This document shows positions 11,856 through 21,855 of a stretch of DNA of 64,000 bases, in pieces (the first letter of the stretch is position 1; each line of letters opens with the position of its first letter). The DNA is from Pseudomonas putida. GTDB taxonomy: Bacteria; Pseudomonadota; Gammaproteobacteria; Pseudomonadales; Pseudomonadaceae. The notes below the pieces were generated by a model. The model worked only from the letters and a program-made list of their open reading frames with translations. It ran no database searches and was not told where the DNA came from. Position numbers and translations under genes: made by a program. The stretch is taken from the NCBI RefSeq assembly GCF_028682455.1, contig NZ_JANHLD010000001.1:1178001-1242000 (forward strand), written 5' to 3'.

Positions 11856-12980
11856 TGCCTGTGGCTGCTGGAGCTGGCCCAGGCGGCTGCGGGTACGCGC
11901 CAGGTCGCTGGCCGTGCCGCCCAGGCTCTGCGCCAGCGGCGCCGTGCCAATCAGTACCAGGTGCTTGTCCTGGTCATAGAGCACATCCACCAGGTTGATG
12001 AAGCGTTGCTGCGCGGCGATCGAGCAGTCTTCCAGGCGTGGCAGGCGGTCGATGATCCAGTGGTCGAAGCGTTGCGCCAGCGCCAGGTAGTCGATGACCG
12101 CCGTGGGCTGTTCGCAGAGCTCGGCGAAATCGAACCCTACCGTGCCTCCCTGGCTCATCCGGGCCGACAATACCCGCTTGCCCACCGTAATGCTGACCGG
12201 CGTATCGCCCATGGGCGGCAAGCGCAGTGCCTGGCGCTGCACAGGGCTGCCCGGCCACAAGTAATGTCCCTGGGTGAAGCGTTGTTGGCTGGCATGGGTG
12301 GGCAGGTTGCGGTAGTCCTGCTCGCCACCGACCTCAAGTACCTGCATCTGGCTGTTGATCAGGCGGATGACAGGCTCGAAACGCTGGTGGTAGAGCGGAT
12401 TGGGCAATAGGCCTTCGGGGGTGTAGTTGGAAGTCACCAGGAGAAAGATCCGCCGCGCGAACAACGCCTGGAACAGGCGGGTGATGAGCATGGCGTCGCC
12501 GATGTCGTGCACATGGAATTCATCGAAACACAGCACCTGGCACGTCCCGAGCAACTCATCGAGCGTGCAGGCCAGGGCATCGTCCTGGTGGCGATGGTCG
12601 AACATGCCCTGGTGCAGGTGGGCGAAGAAGTTGTGAAAGTGCAGGCGCTTTTTGTGAGCGTGGGGCAGGACTTGGAAGAAGCCATCGAGCAGCCAGCTTT
12701 TGCCACGTCCGACTTCGCCATACAGGTACAGGCTGCGCGCCTCGCTGCTGCCGATCAGGGCGGCCTGGCTGGCCATGTGCTCGATGACTGCCAGCTGGCC
12801 CTGGCTCAGGGTGTAGCCCTGGGCTGATGCCTTTTCATTGAAATGCTGACGAACGGTACCGGCAATGCCGCTGTCACCCTTTTGCGGGGCAACCCGGGGG
12901 CGGCGAAAGGGGCGTAAAGAACGTATCCAGGAAGGCAGCAGAGTCAACAAACAGGGCTCCTTGAGGGCTTGGGGACTCAA
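11838..12980 (-). CDS. zapE: ZapE/AFG1-family ATPase
   Basis: This 380-residue P-loop ATPase has Walker A LYGEVGRGKSWLL and Walker B CFDEFHVHDIGDAM, the DEF(H/Q)VxD pattern of the AFG1/ZapE family. Bacterial ZapE acts at the division septum under stress. The start at 12980 gives an N-terminus (SPQALKEPCLLTLLPSW) unlike the classical MTPLERY of Pseudomonas ZapE, so this may be the second, paralogous copy. A later start is possible. It stands alone, convergent with prpE and divergent from the pilus operon. Confidence 0.8.
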   Translation of the reverse strand: MSPQALKEPCLLTLLPSWIRSLRPFRRPRVAPQKGDSGIAGTVRQHFNEKASAQGYTLSQGQLAVIEHMASQAALIGSSEARSLYLYGEVGRGKSWLLDGFFQVLPHAHKKRLHFHNFFAHLHQGMFDHRHQDDALACTLDELLGTCQVLCFDEFHVHDIGDAMLITRLFQALFARRIFLLVTSNYTPEGLLPNPLYHQRFEPVIRLINSQMQVLEVGGEQDYRNLPTHASQQRFTQGHYLWPGSPVQRQALRLPPMGDTPVSITVGKRVLSARMSQGGTVGFDFAELCEQPTAVIDYLALAQRFDHWIIDRLPRLEDCSIAAQQRFINLVDVLYDQDKHLVLIGTAPLAQSLGGTASDLARTRSRLGQLQQPQASACPA

Positions 12981-13068
12981 GGACCGGCTTGAGCGAGCGC
13001 GGCTAATTTAACCAATCGCGGCAGCGTCGGCCAGCGCTCCCTTGCCCGGATTTTCCGCCTGGAAAAAG

Positions 13069-13085
13069 TGTACAGGCGTTGTACA
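13069..13085. promoter_or_regulatory. TGTACA inverted repeat upstream of the pilus operon
   Basis: TGTACA-GGCGT-TGTACA lies in the 182-base divergent gap between the zapE-type gene and the first pilin, about 80 bases before the pilin start. It is a candidate operator or extended promoter element. No matching regulator is encoded nearby. Confidence 0.4.
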
Positions 13086-13162
13086 TTCCCGAGTGGGCTG
13101 GCAGGTTTTGCCTCGGCTGCTACCCTGATTTTCAGATTTATCCTGCGTCGAAGGAAGATAAG

Positions 13163-13690
13163 GTGAAGGGATGCCTGCTGGCAGCGCTGTTTGGGCTGAC
13201 GCTTGTAAACAGTGCAGTTGCCGCCGATTTCATGGTCGAAGTCAAAGTGGATGTGCAGCGTGGCTGTGTATTGATCCATCAGCCCCGCGATGCTGGCGCC
13301 CAGGCCCTGGGCGTCCTCGACTTCGGCAGTGTCGCACGCCTGGATGACCCCGCCGGCCCCTTGAGCAGCCAACTGCTCGCCCAGCGCCCACCCCGCCTTG
13401 AATGCAATCCCGATACCGCTTACCAAGTGAAGGTCGATGGCGGCCAGCACGGCGGCGTGGGTGAAGTGCGCTACCTGTCCAGCAATCAACCGTTGGCACG
13501 GCCGATTCCCTATCGCTTGTACCAGGATCCGGCGTGGCGCATGCCCTTGCCGGTCAATGTCGCGCAGCACGCCCGGGTGCCGGATTCAGGCTCGGTGGCG
13601 TTGCCACTGTATGCGCGTATCGACCGCCTGGCCCAGGTGCCGCAGGTGGGTGGCTACTCGGACCTGCTCAAAGTCACCGTGACCTGGTAA
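13163..13690 (+). CDS. SCPU-domain pilin, Csu-like subunit 1
   Basis: A 175-residue spore-coat-U domain protein. I placed the start at GTG 13163 because it follows an AAGGAAG site and begins a clean signal peptide (KGCLLAALFGLTLVNSAVAA); the ATG-started frame from 13079 would bury that signal. The mature part has the paired cysteines of SCPU pilins (RGCVLI, LECNP) and the C-terminal strand LLKVTVTW. It is the first gene of a seven-gene archaic chaperone-usher operon. Subunits of this kind are secreted through the usher by donor-strand exchange to build thin adhesive pili. Confidence 0.82.
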   Translation: MKGCLLAALFGLTLVNSAVAADFMVEVKVDVQRGCVLIHQPRDAGAQALGVLDFGSVARLDDPAGPLSSQLLAQRPPRLECNPDTAYQVKVDGGQHGGVGEVRYLSSNQPLARPIPYRLYQDPAWRMPLPVNVAQHARVPDSGSVALPLYARIDRLAQVPQVGGYSDLLKVTVTW

Positions 13691-13725
13691 GACCAGGAAC
13701 GGCGCCTGCTAGAGGAACCGGCAGT

Positions 13726-14259
13726 ATGAAACGACTCCTGTTGTTGAGCGCTGCACCCTTGCTGTTGGTCAGCCCGGATGCATTTGCCGCCATGAACGGG
13801 CATGTTCACGCCCGGCTGGTGATTACCAGTGCTTGTCAGATCAGTGGCGACCCGAGCGCTGGGGTGATCGAGTCGCCGGGGGCGGGGGTGCTGGACTTCG
13901 GCAGCCAGGGCCCCAGTTGGGTCGCGCCGTTGCGTTCGCACCTTGACGAAGCCGCCGGCGAGGGCAGCCTGCAAGTGCGCTGCAACCCCGCCGTGCGGGC
14001 CTTTACCGTGAGCATCAACGGCGGTGCCAATGGCGATGGGGCCATTCGCCGCCTGAGCAACGGCCGCGTGCTGATTCCCTACGAATTATCGGCCGACCCT
14101 TCCGGCCGGGCCCGCTACGACATCGGGCAGACCCGCAACTTTTCGGTCGCAAGCGGCGCGCAAGTGCCGATTCCGATCTACGGCGCGGTGGTTGCCCATC
14201 CCAAGGCGCTGCCGGCCGGCATCTACCGCGACACCCTGATGGTGACCCTGGACTGGTAA
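13726..14259 (+). CDS. SCPU-domain pilin, Csu-like subunit 2
   Basis: This 177-residue protein starts at ATG 13726 after an AGAGGAA site; the longer frame from 13534 is an artefact of the previous gene. The signal peptide MKRLLLLSAAPLLLVSPDAFA is followed by HVHARLVITSACQIS and the second cysteine in LQVRCNP, then GIYRDTLMVTLDW at the C-terminus. The last strand and the GxYxDT motif are typical of this pilin family. It lies 35 bases after subunit 1 and 17 before subunit 3. Confidence 0.82.
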   Translation: MKRLLLLSAAPLLLVSPDAFAAMNGHVHARLVITSACQISGDPSAGVIESPGAGVLDFGSQGPSWVAPLRSHLDEAAGEGSLQVRCNPAVRAFTVSINGGANGDGAIRRLSNGRVLIPYELSADPSGRARYDIGQTRNFSVASGAQVPIPIYGAVVAHPKALPAGIYRDTLMVTLDW

Positions 14260-14276
14260 CTCGCAAGGAGTGACTC

Positions 14277-14819
14277 ATGCATCCGTACATTTCCCGCTTT
14301 ATCTTCGCAGGCGTTGGCCTGGCGCTTGGCACGCTTGGCAGCCAGGCGCTGGCCGACACCGTCACGGGCAACATCAACGCCACCCTGACGCTGATCGCCA
14401 GTTGCCAGGTCAACGGCGGTACCGGTGCCACTGGCCAGAACTTCGGTACGCTGAACTTCGGGACCCAGGACGCGCTGTTCGCCTCTGCCAATGCCCAGGT
14501 GATGGGTGATGGGGGCGGCGCCATGAGCATCCTGTGTTCCAGTGGCACCATCCCGGCCATCAAGGTGGGCGCCGGGGCCAACGACAACCAGTCGGACGGC
14601 GGCAGCCGCGCACTGGCCGATGGCAATGGCAACTATGTGCCCTATGACTTCTACACCGACGCGGGGCATACGCAACTGCTCGCCATCGACGGGGTGATCA
14701 CCTTGCCGACCAGCACCGGGGTGGCGCAGACGGTCGACCTGTACGGCCAGGCCAGCGGCAAGCCGGGCCTGCCAGCCGGGGTCTACACCGACACGGTGGC
14801 GGTCGAACTGAGTTTCTGA
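14277..14819 (+). CDS. SCPU-domain pilin, CsuA/B-like (likely major subunit)
   Basis: A 180-residue pilin with an AAGGAG site 8 bases before the ATG. The signal peptide ends near SQALA, and the mature protein starts DTVTGNINATLTL. SCQVNGG and ILCSSG supply the disulfide. The stretch around KVGAGANDNQSDG and the C-terminal GVYTDTVAVELSF resemble CsuA/B, the main rod subunit of the Acinetobacter Csu pilus, more than the other three pilins here. The best ribosome site of the four pilins supports a major-subunit role, though that is inference. Confidence 0.82.
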   Translation: MHPYISRFIFAGVGLALGTLGSQALADTVTGNINATLTLIASCQVNGGTGATGQNFGTLNFGTQDALFASANAQVMGDGGGAMSILCSSGTIPAIKVGAGANDNQSDGGSRALADGNGNYVPYDFYTDAGHTQLLAIDGVITLPTSTGVAQTVDLYGQASGKPGLPAGVYTDTVAVELSF

Positions 14820-14822
14820 GCC

Positions 14823-15326
14823 ATGCGCCGGGTGTTTCCCAGGTTGCTGGCAATGCTGCTGTGCAGCGCCGCAGCACCGCTGGATGCAGCACTTACCAGC
14901 ACCTTCCAGGTCAGTGCCACAGTCGCTGCGGGATGCCTGGTGGCGGGGAGCGCAAGCAACTACGGCAACCTGGATTTCGGCAGTTACTCGGCGCTGTCCG
15001 TCGGCAGTGTGACCACAGCCCTCGGTGGCACCACGGTGACCTTGCAGTGCACGCCCGGGGTCAATCTGAGCATGAGTGTCGATGCCGGGCAGAACGGCGC
15101 CAGCGGTACACGCAACCTCAAGCGCAGCAGCGGCGCATCGCTGGTGGCCTATCAACTGTTTCGCGATGCCGGCTTCAGCCAGGGGCTGGGCATCAACCAG
15201 AGCGTACCGGTGAGCTACAGCAATGCGGCAGCCATCAAGCTGGCGGTGTACGCCAGGGCGCAACTGACTGGCAAGTTGCCTGCTGGCAACTACACGGACG
15301 TAGTGCAGGTGGTGCTGAGCTTTTGA
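14823..15326 (+). CDS. SCPU-domain pilin, Csu-like subunit 4
   Basis: This 167-residue pilin starts 3 bases after the stop of the previous gene, so translation is probably coupled. A short signal peptide (RVFPRLLAMLLCSAAAPLDA) precedes ALTSTFQVSATVAAGCLV. Cysteines in AGCLV and LQCTP form the usual pair, and the end GNYTDVVQVVLSF is a canonical last strand. It would be a minor or adaptor subunit. Csu operons usually have three small pilins; this operon has four. Confidence 0.82.
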   Translation: MRRVFPRLLAMLLCSAAAPLDAALTSTFQVSATVAAGCLVAGSASNYGNLDFGSYSALSVGSVTTALGGTTVTLQCTPGVNLSMSVDAGQNGASGTRNLKRSSGASLVAYQLFRDAGFSQGLGINQSVPVSYSNAAAIKLAVYARAQLTGKLPAGNYTDVVQVVLSF

Positions 15327-15365
15327 AGCCCGGCCAATGGACGACACGACAATAAGGAGCAAGGC

Positions 15366-16154
15366 ATGGGGGCAAGCGCTGGTTGTGCGCGCAGAGTCAA
15401 ATGGGCGGCCTTTGGGCTGGCACTGCTGAGCAGTGCGCCGCTGCAGGCAGCCACTTCGGTGTTGATCTGGCCAGTCGACCCGGTGCTCGAGTCAGGCCAG
15501 AAGGCCGGTGCCTTGTGGCTGGAAAACCGCGGCAGCGAGCCTGCCAACCTGCAGGTACGGGTGTTCGCCTGGCGCCAGGGCGAGTTCGACGACCAGTACC
15601 AGGCCCAGCGCGAGATCATCGGCAGCCCGCCGGTGGCCAATATCGCCCCTGGGCAAAAGCAGCTGATCCGCCTGACCCGCACCGGCACCTCGCCGGTTGG
15701 CCAGGAACAGGCCTACCGGATCATCATCGATGAAATTCCTCCCGCGTTGCCGCCTGCGGCCAGTGCCGACAAGCCCCAGGCGGCGATCCGCTTTCAGATG
15801 CGCTACTCGGTGCCCCTGTTCGTGTATGGCGAAGGCCTGTGGGGCAAGGCCGATGCCAGCGGCCAGCGCGGCGATGCCGGGGTCGGCAGGCCGGCGTTGA
15901 GCTGGCGGCAGGTGTCGGTGCAGGGCAAGCCTTTTGTGGAAATCCGCAATACCGGACCAGTACATGCGCGCCTGACCGATGTGGTATTGCAGCAGGGCGG
16001 CCAGAGCCGGCCGCTGGTGGATGGCCTGCTCGGGTATGTACTGCCTGGCGCCAGTATGCGCTGGCCGGCACCGCAGCCGATGACGCCGGCCACGGTACTC
16101 AAGGGCCGGGTCAACGGGCAGGAGCCGGCGCAAGCCCTGAACCAGGGCCAGTGA
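15366..16154 (+). CDS. Periplasmic pilus chaperone (CsuC-like)
   Basis: A 262-residue PapD-type chaperone with an AAGGAGC site before the ATG. A signal peptide ending near PLQA precedes TSVLIWPVDPVLESG, the G1-like first strand. Two Ig-like domains follow: domain 1 with AGALWLENRGSEPANLQVRVF and the RLTRTG strand, domain 2 from about residue 140. EQAYRIIIDEIPP is the typical interdomain region (yRxxxxEIP). It holds pilins in the periplasm and hands them to the usher encoded next. Confidence 0.88.
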   Translation: MGASAGCARRVKWAAFGLALLSSAPLQAATSVLIWPVDPVLESGQKAGALWLENRGSEPANLQVRVFAWRQGEFDDQYQAQREIIGSPPVANIAPGQKQLIRLTRTGTSPVGQEQAYRIIIDEIPPALPPAASADKPQAAIRFQMRYSVPLFVYGEGLWGKADASGQRGDAGVGRPALSWRQVSVQGKPFVEIRNTGPVHARLTDVVLQQGGQSRPLVDGLLGYVLPGASMRWPAPQPMTPATVLKGRVNGQEPAQALNQGQ

Positions 16155-16199
16155 TCACCTGCAGGTAGCACCGCATCAGGGGCCAGGGAGGACCCGGTA

Positions 16200-16220
16200 A
16201 TGGTTGGATATTGTGTGTGA
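16200..16220 (+). other. Six-codon leader ORF overlapping the usher start
   Basis: An ATG with a well-placed GGGAGGA site (16186-16192) opens the six-codon reading frame MVGYCV and stops at TGA 16218-16220. That stop overlaps the GTG usher start (16217-16219), giving a GTGA junction of the kind used for translational coupling. The usher's own start has no ribosome site at normal distance. The leader contains a TGTGTGTG run; if it were two bases shorter, the leader ATG would read straight into the usher. Confidence 0.5.
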
Positions 16221-18568
16221 GGGTTTCTCTGGCCGCGGCACGCCGCCTGGCGCTGAGGGCTTGCGGCTTGACCGTGCTGAGCTGTGCGCCGCTGTTTGGC
16301 GGCGAACTGCCGCCACCGCCGGTGTCCCTGGAGGCGGTGACCGACGCGCCGTTGTATCTCGAACTGGTGGTCAACCAGATGAGCAGCCCTGAGCCGGTCG
16401 CTGTGCAGCAACGCGCCGGACGCCTGTACATGGCCACTGCCGAATTGCGGGCCGCCGGTATCGAGCTGCCCGGTGAATACGGCGTAGAGGTTGCGCTGGA
16501 CAGCATTCCGGGCCTGCACAGCGACTACGACAGCCAGGGTCAGCGCCTGGTCGTCCAGGTACCGCCGGGCTGGCTGCCGACCCAGCGCATCGGTAATTCG
16601 CAGTTGTATCCGCCCAGCGAGGCGCGCAGCAGTTTTGGCGCGCTGTTGAACTACGACCTGTACCTGAACGATACCGACGATGGCGGCCGCTACCTGGCGG
16701 CCTGGAACGAGCTGCGGCTGTTCGACGGTTGGGGCACGTTGTCGACGACCGGGCAATGGCGCCAGGTCCTGGGCGGCAATCAGTTCGACGACAGTCAGGA
16801 AGGCTTCCGTCGTTACGACACCACCTGGCGCTACACCGACGAAGCCCGCCTGCTGACCCTGGAAGTCGGCGATGTGCTCAGCGGTGCCTTGCCCTGGACC
16901 AGTTCGGTTCGCCTGGGCGGCGTGCAAGTGTCGCGCGACTTCGGCGTACGCCCTGACCTGGTCACCTATCCGCTGCCAGCCTTTGCCGGCGAGGCGGCGG
17001 TGCCTTCGTCGGTGGACCTGTTCATCAACGGCTACAAAAGCTCCAGCGCCGAGCTTCAGCCTGGCCCCTATACCCTGACCAACGTTCCGTTCATCAACGG
17101 GGCAGGGGAAGCGGTGGTGGTGACCACCGATGCGCTGGGCCGGCAGGTGTCGACCACCTTGCCGTTCTATGTCACCAGCAGCCTGTTGCAAAAAGGCCTG
17201 GCAGACTTCTCGGTGGCCGCAGGTAACCTGCGCCGTGACTATGCGATCCGCGATTTTGCCTACGGGCCGGGCGTGGCGGCAGGCAGCCTGCGCTATGGCC
17301 TGAGCGACAGCGTGACGCTGGAAAGCCATGCCGAAGCCGCCGAATCCCTGGCCCTGGGTGGCCTGGGCGGCAATGTGCAGGTGGGCAACTGGGGGGTGGT
17401 CAACGCGGCCGTCAGCCAGAGCCGCTTTGACAGTCGCAGCGGCCAGCAATTGAGCCTGGGCTACCAGTACAACAGCCGGCGCCTGGGGTTTAACTACCAG
17501 CGGTTGCAACGCCACGGCGACTACGCCGACCTGTCGCTGGTCGACAGCCCCTATGCGCGGCTGAGCCAGCGCAGCGAGCAAGCCACGCTGAGCCTGAACC
17601 TGGACCGGTACGGCAGCCTGGGGGCCGGTTATTTCGATGTGCGTGCCGGTGACAACAGCCGTACCCGGCTGATCAACCTGAGCTGGAGCAAGTCGCTGTG
17701 GGCCAACAGCAGCCTGTACCTGTCGGCCAACCGCGAAATCGGCGCAAGCCAGTGGGCGGTGCAGGCGCAGCTGGTGATTCCGTTCGACCTGCGCGGCACC
17801 CTGAGCATGAGCCTTGAGCGCAACCAGGCCGGAGAGAACCTGCAACGGGTCAACTACAGTCGCGCTGTGCCGAGCCAGGGCGGTATGGGTTTCAACCTCG
17901 GTTACGCCGATGGCGACCGCGAGGCGTATCGACAGGCCGACCTGACCTGGCGCCTGCAGTCGGTGCAACTGCAGGCCGGGTTGTACGGCAGCGACGACAA
18001 CATGACGCGGTGGGCCGACGCCAGTGGCTCGCTGGTGTGGATGGATGCCGGAGTGTTCGCCGCCAACCGCATCGACGACGCCTTTGTGGTGGTCAGCACC
18101 GACGGCTTCGCCGACGTGCCGGTGAGCTACGAAAACCAGCGGGTGGGCCGCACCGACAAGAACGGGCACCTGCTGGTGCCCTGGAGCAGTGGCTATTACC
18201 GCGGCAAGTACGAGATCGACCCGATGGAGCTGCCCAGCACCGTGCAGGTGCAGCAGGTCGAACAGAAGGTGGCGGTGCGCCGCGGCACAGGCTACTTGCT
18301 GGAATTCCCCATGCGCAACGTGGTGGCCGCCAGCCTGCAGCTGGTGGATGCCAACCACAAGGACCTGCCATTGGGCAGCCAGGTGCTGCACGAGCAGAGT
18401 GGCGGCCATGCGGTGGTGGGCTGGGACGGGTTGGTTTACCTGGAGGGCCTGGCCGAGCACAACAGCCTGGTGGTCGAGCTGGCCGCCGGTGGCCGTTGCC
18501 GGGTGCAGTTCGACATGGACGGCGATCAGCAGCAGGTGCCGCTGATCGGGCCGCTGGTATGCCGATGA
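16217..18568 (+). CDS. Outer-membrane usher (CsuD-like)
   Basis: An outer-membrane beta-barrel usher of about 783 residues that exports and assembles the pilins. I prefer the GTG at 16217, giving the signal RVSLAAARRLALRACGLTVLS; a TTG at 16211 would add two residues. Features include the N-terminal chaperone-binding region (LVVNQMSS), the plug-flanking TNVPFINGAGEAVVVTTDALGRQ, many alternating barrel strands in the middle, and a C-terminal domain with SYENQRVGRTDKNGHLLVP. Its stop overlaps the tip adhesin start as ATGA. Confidence 0.88.
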   Translation: MRVSLAAARRLALRACGLTVLSCAPLFGGELPPPPVSLEAVTDAPLYLELVVNQMSSPEPVAVQQRAGRLYMATAELRAAGIELPGEYGVEVALDSIPGLHSDYDSQGQRLVVQVPPGWLPTQRIGNSQLYPPSEARSSFGALLNYDLYLNDTDDGGRYLAAWNELRLFDGWGTLSTTGQWRQVLGGNQFDDSQEGFRRYDTTWRYTDEARLLTLEVGDVLSGALPWTSSVRLGGVQVSRDFGVRPDLVTYPLPAFAGEAAVPSSVDLFINGYKSSSAELQPGPYTLTNVPFINGAGEAVVVTTDALGRQVSTTLPFYVTSSLLQKGLADFSVAAGNLRRDYAIRDFAYGPGVAAGSLRYGLSDSVTLESHAEAAESLALGGLGGNVQVGNWGVVNAAVSQSRFDSRSGQQLSLGYQYNSRRLGFNYQRLQRHGDYADLSLVDSPYARLSQRSEQATLSLNLDRYGSLGAGYFDVRAGDNSRTRLINLSWSKSLWANSSLYLSANREIGASQWAVQAQLVIPFDLRGTLSMSLERNQAGENLQRVNYSRAVPSQGGMGFNLGYADGDREAYRQADLTWRLQSVQLQAGLYGSDDNMTRWADASGSLVWMDAGVFAANRIDDAFVVVSTDGFADVPVSYENQRVGRTDKNGHLLVPWSSGYYRGKYEIDPMELPSTVQVQQVEQKVAVRRGTGYLLEFPMRNVVAASLQLVDANHKDLPLGSQVLHEQSGGHAVVGWDGLVYLEGLAEHNSLVVELAAGGRCRVQFDMDGDQQQVPLIGPLVCR

Positions 18569-19533
18569 AACGCCTGCTGGCGTGCCTGGTGCTACTGGCC
18601 AGTTCCCAGGCATACGGCCTGTGCGCGGTGGTGGCGACGGCGCCGGCAAGCTTCGGCTCGGTCAGCTCCTCGCTGGTGCTCAGTGCGGTGCAGTCGGCCT
18701 CGACCACCAATGCCGGCCTGCAGTGCACCGGGTCGCTGCTGACCCTGCTGCGCACGGATGACCACTTCTATGCCACCTTCACTCCCGTCGGCAGCACCAC
18801 CGGGCTGGTGGGTCCCACCGGCGACGTGATCCCCTACACCCTGTATGCCAACAACAGCACCAGCTACCCGATAACGCGCGGGCTGGCCTATGACTTTGCC
18901 CGCAATGGAATCATCGATGCCCTCGGGCTACTGGGAGGCAGCACGCCGCGATCGGTACCGATCTACTTGAAGACGCGGGTTGGTGCCAACGTCGCGGCCG
19001 GGCTTTATCGGGAAACGCTGGCGGTGTACTGGAACATCGACTATTGCTACGGCATTGGCGTAGGCAACCTGCTGTGCCTGGGGCGCCAGAAGCTCGAAGG
19101 CACCAGCAACCTGACCATCAGCCTGACCGTGACCAACGACTGCCAGATCACCACACCGAGCATCAGTTTTGGCAGCGCGCCGGTGGTGGGTGGCTTTGCC
19201 GCCGTCAATGGCAATGTGAACATTTCCTGCACCAAGGGCAGCAACTACACCGTAGGCCTGGACGATGGCCAGAACGTCGCGGGTGGGCGACGGCGGATGA
19301 AGTCGGCGGCCAACAACTACCTGGCCTACGACCTCTTCAAAAGCGCCGGCAATGTGCGCTGGGGCAAGCTCACCAGTAGCCGCCGCGCCAGTACCGACGC
19401 CGATATCAACCCGGGTGCCGGTACGGGTAACGGCAGCCAGGTCTTCAATTACAACGCCAAGGTCTACACCGACCAGGCCACGCCGCCAGCAGGCACATAC
19501 CAGGACAGCATCATTCTCGATGTGCAGTTCTAG
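18565..19533 (+). CDS. Two-domain SCPU tip adhesin (CsuE-like)
   Basis: This protein of about 322 residues starts at ATG 18565 in an ATGA overlap with the usher stop (a second ATG at 18559 would add MP). The signal peptide MKRLLACLVLLASSQAYG leads to two SCPU domains: one from about residue 20 (CAVVATAPASFGSV) and one from about 185 (NDCQITTPSISFGSA). It ends in GTYQDSIILDVQF. Two-domain subunits at the end of Csu-type operons are tip adhesins that bind hydrophobic surfaces through exposed loops. Confidence 0.83.
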   Translation: MKRLLACLVLLASSQAYGLCAVVATAPASFGSVSSSLVLSAVQSASTTNAGLQCTGSLLTLLRTDDHFYATFTPVGSTTGLVGPTGDVIPYTLYANNSTSYPITRGLAYDFARNGIIDALGLLGGSTPRSVPIYLKTRVGANVAAGLYRETLAVYWNIDYCYGIGVGNLLCLGRQKLEGTSNLTISLTVTNDCQITTPSISFGSAPVVGGFAAVNGNVNISCTKGSNYTVGLDDGQNVAGGRRRMKSAANNYLAYDLFKSAGNVRWGKLTSSRRASTDADINPGAGTGNGSQVFNYNAKVYTDQATPPAGTYQDSIILDVQF

Positions 19534-19641
19534 CGCTGTAGGGGCGGGCTTGATCTGCTCCGTATAAATCCCCCAAACCTGAATCTGTAACTCAGTACAC
19601 CCGAACGCCATAGTAAGGGCCTTCGTGATGAGGTCCGAACC

Positions 19642-21311
<1,670 letters not shown>

Positions 21312-21324
<13 letters not shown>

Positions 21325-21806
21325 TTGCCTTGCGCGACGGCGAGGCGCAGCTGCTGGCCGAGGACGGTTGGCAGTTGCTGCGCGACGTGGAGCAACCGCT
21401 GCCCGAAGGCTTGCTGATTCTGCCGCTCGACGCCTGGCTGGCCCGCCAGGCGCAGCAGCCAGACGCTCAGGCAGGGGTGTGGCTGGGGCCGGACGATGAG
21501 GTCGAACCGCTGCTGGCGTGGTTCGCGCAGTTGCCGTTGATAGCCATCGACTTTCCCAGTTTTAGAGACGGGCGCGGTTACAGCCAGGCCTATCTGCTGC
21601 GCACCCGCCTGGGGTGGCGTGGCGAGCTACGGGCGGTAGGGGATGTGCTGCGCGATCAGCTCAGCCATATGCGTCAATGCGGCTTCGACAGTTTCGCGGT
21701 GCGTGAGGACAAGTGCGCCGAGGATGCCCTTAAGGGCCTGGCAGGGATGAGCGTGCTGTACGGGCGCTCGGTGATCGAGCCAAGGCCGTTGTTCCGGCGT
21801 CGCTAG
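21312..21806 (+). CDS. DUF934 protein, sulfite-reductase partner
   Basis: A 164-residue cytosolic protein that starts at ATG 21312 inside the end of cysI. The DUF934 family is almost always encoded beside cysI or cysH. Motifs include AIDFPSFRDGRGYSQAYLLR and the C-terminal MRQCGFDSFAVRED. The function is unproven; a role in electron supply or assembly of sulfite reductase is inferred from position. The longer upstream frame from 21087 is a shadow of cysI. Confidence 0.87.
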
Positions 21807-21855
21807 TGCCGGGTTCCGGTCGTTGCGGTGCCCTCGAGTATGGACGTCTATCGGC

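Noticed and set aside
15803..18649. 948-codon reverse frame over the usher
   Set aside because: It is antisense to a well-supported usher and chaperone, has His/Gln/Ala-rich GC-skewed composition and no domain pattern.
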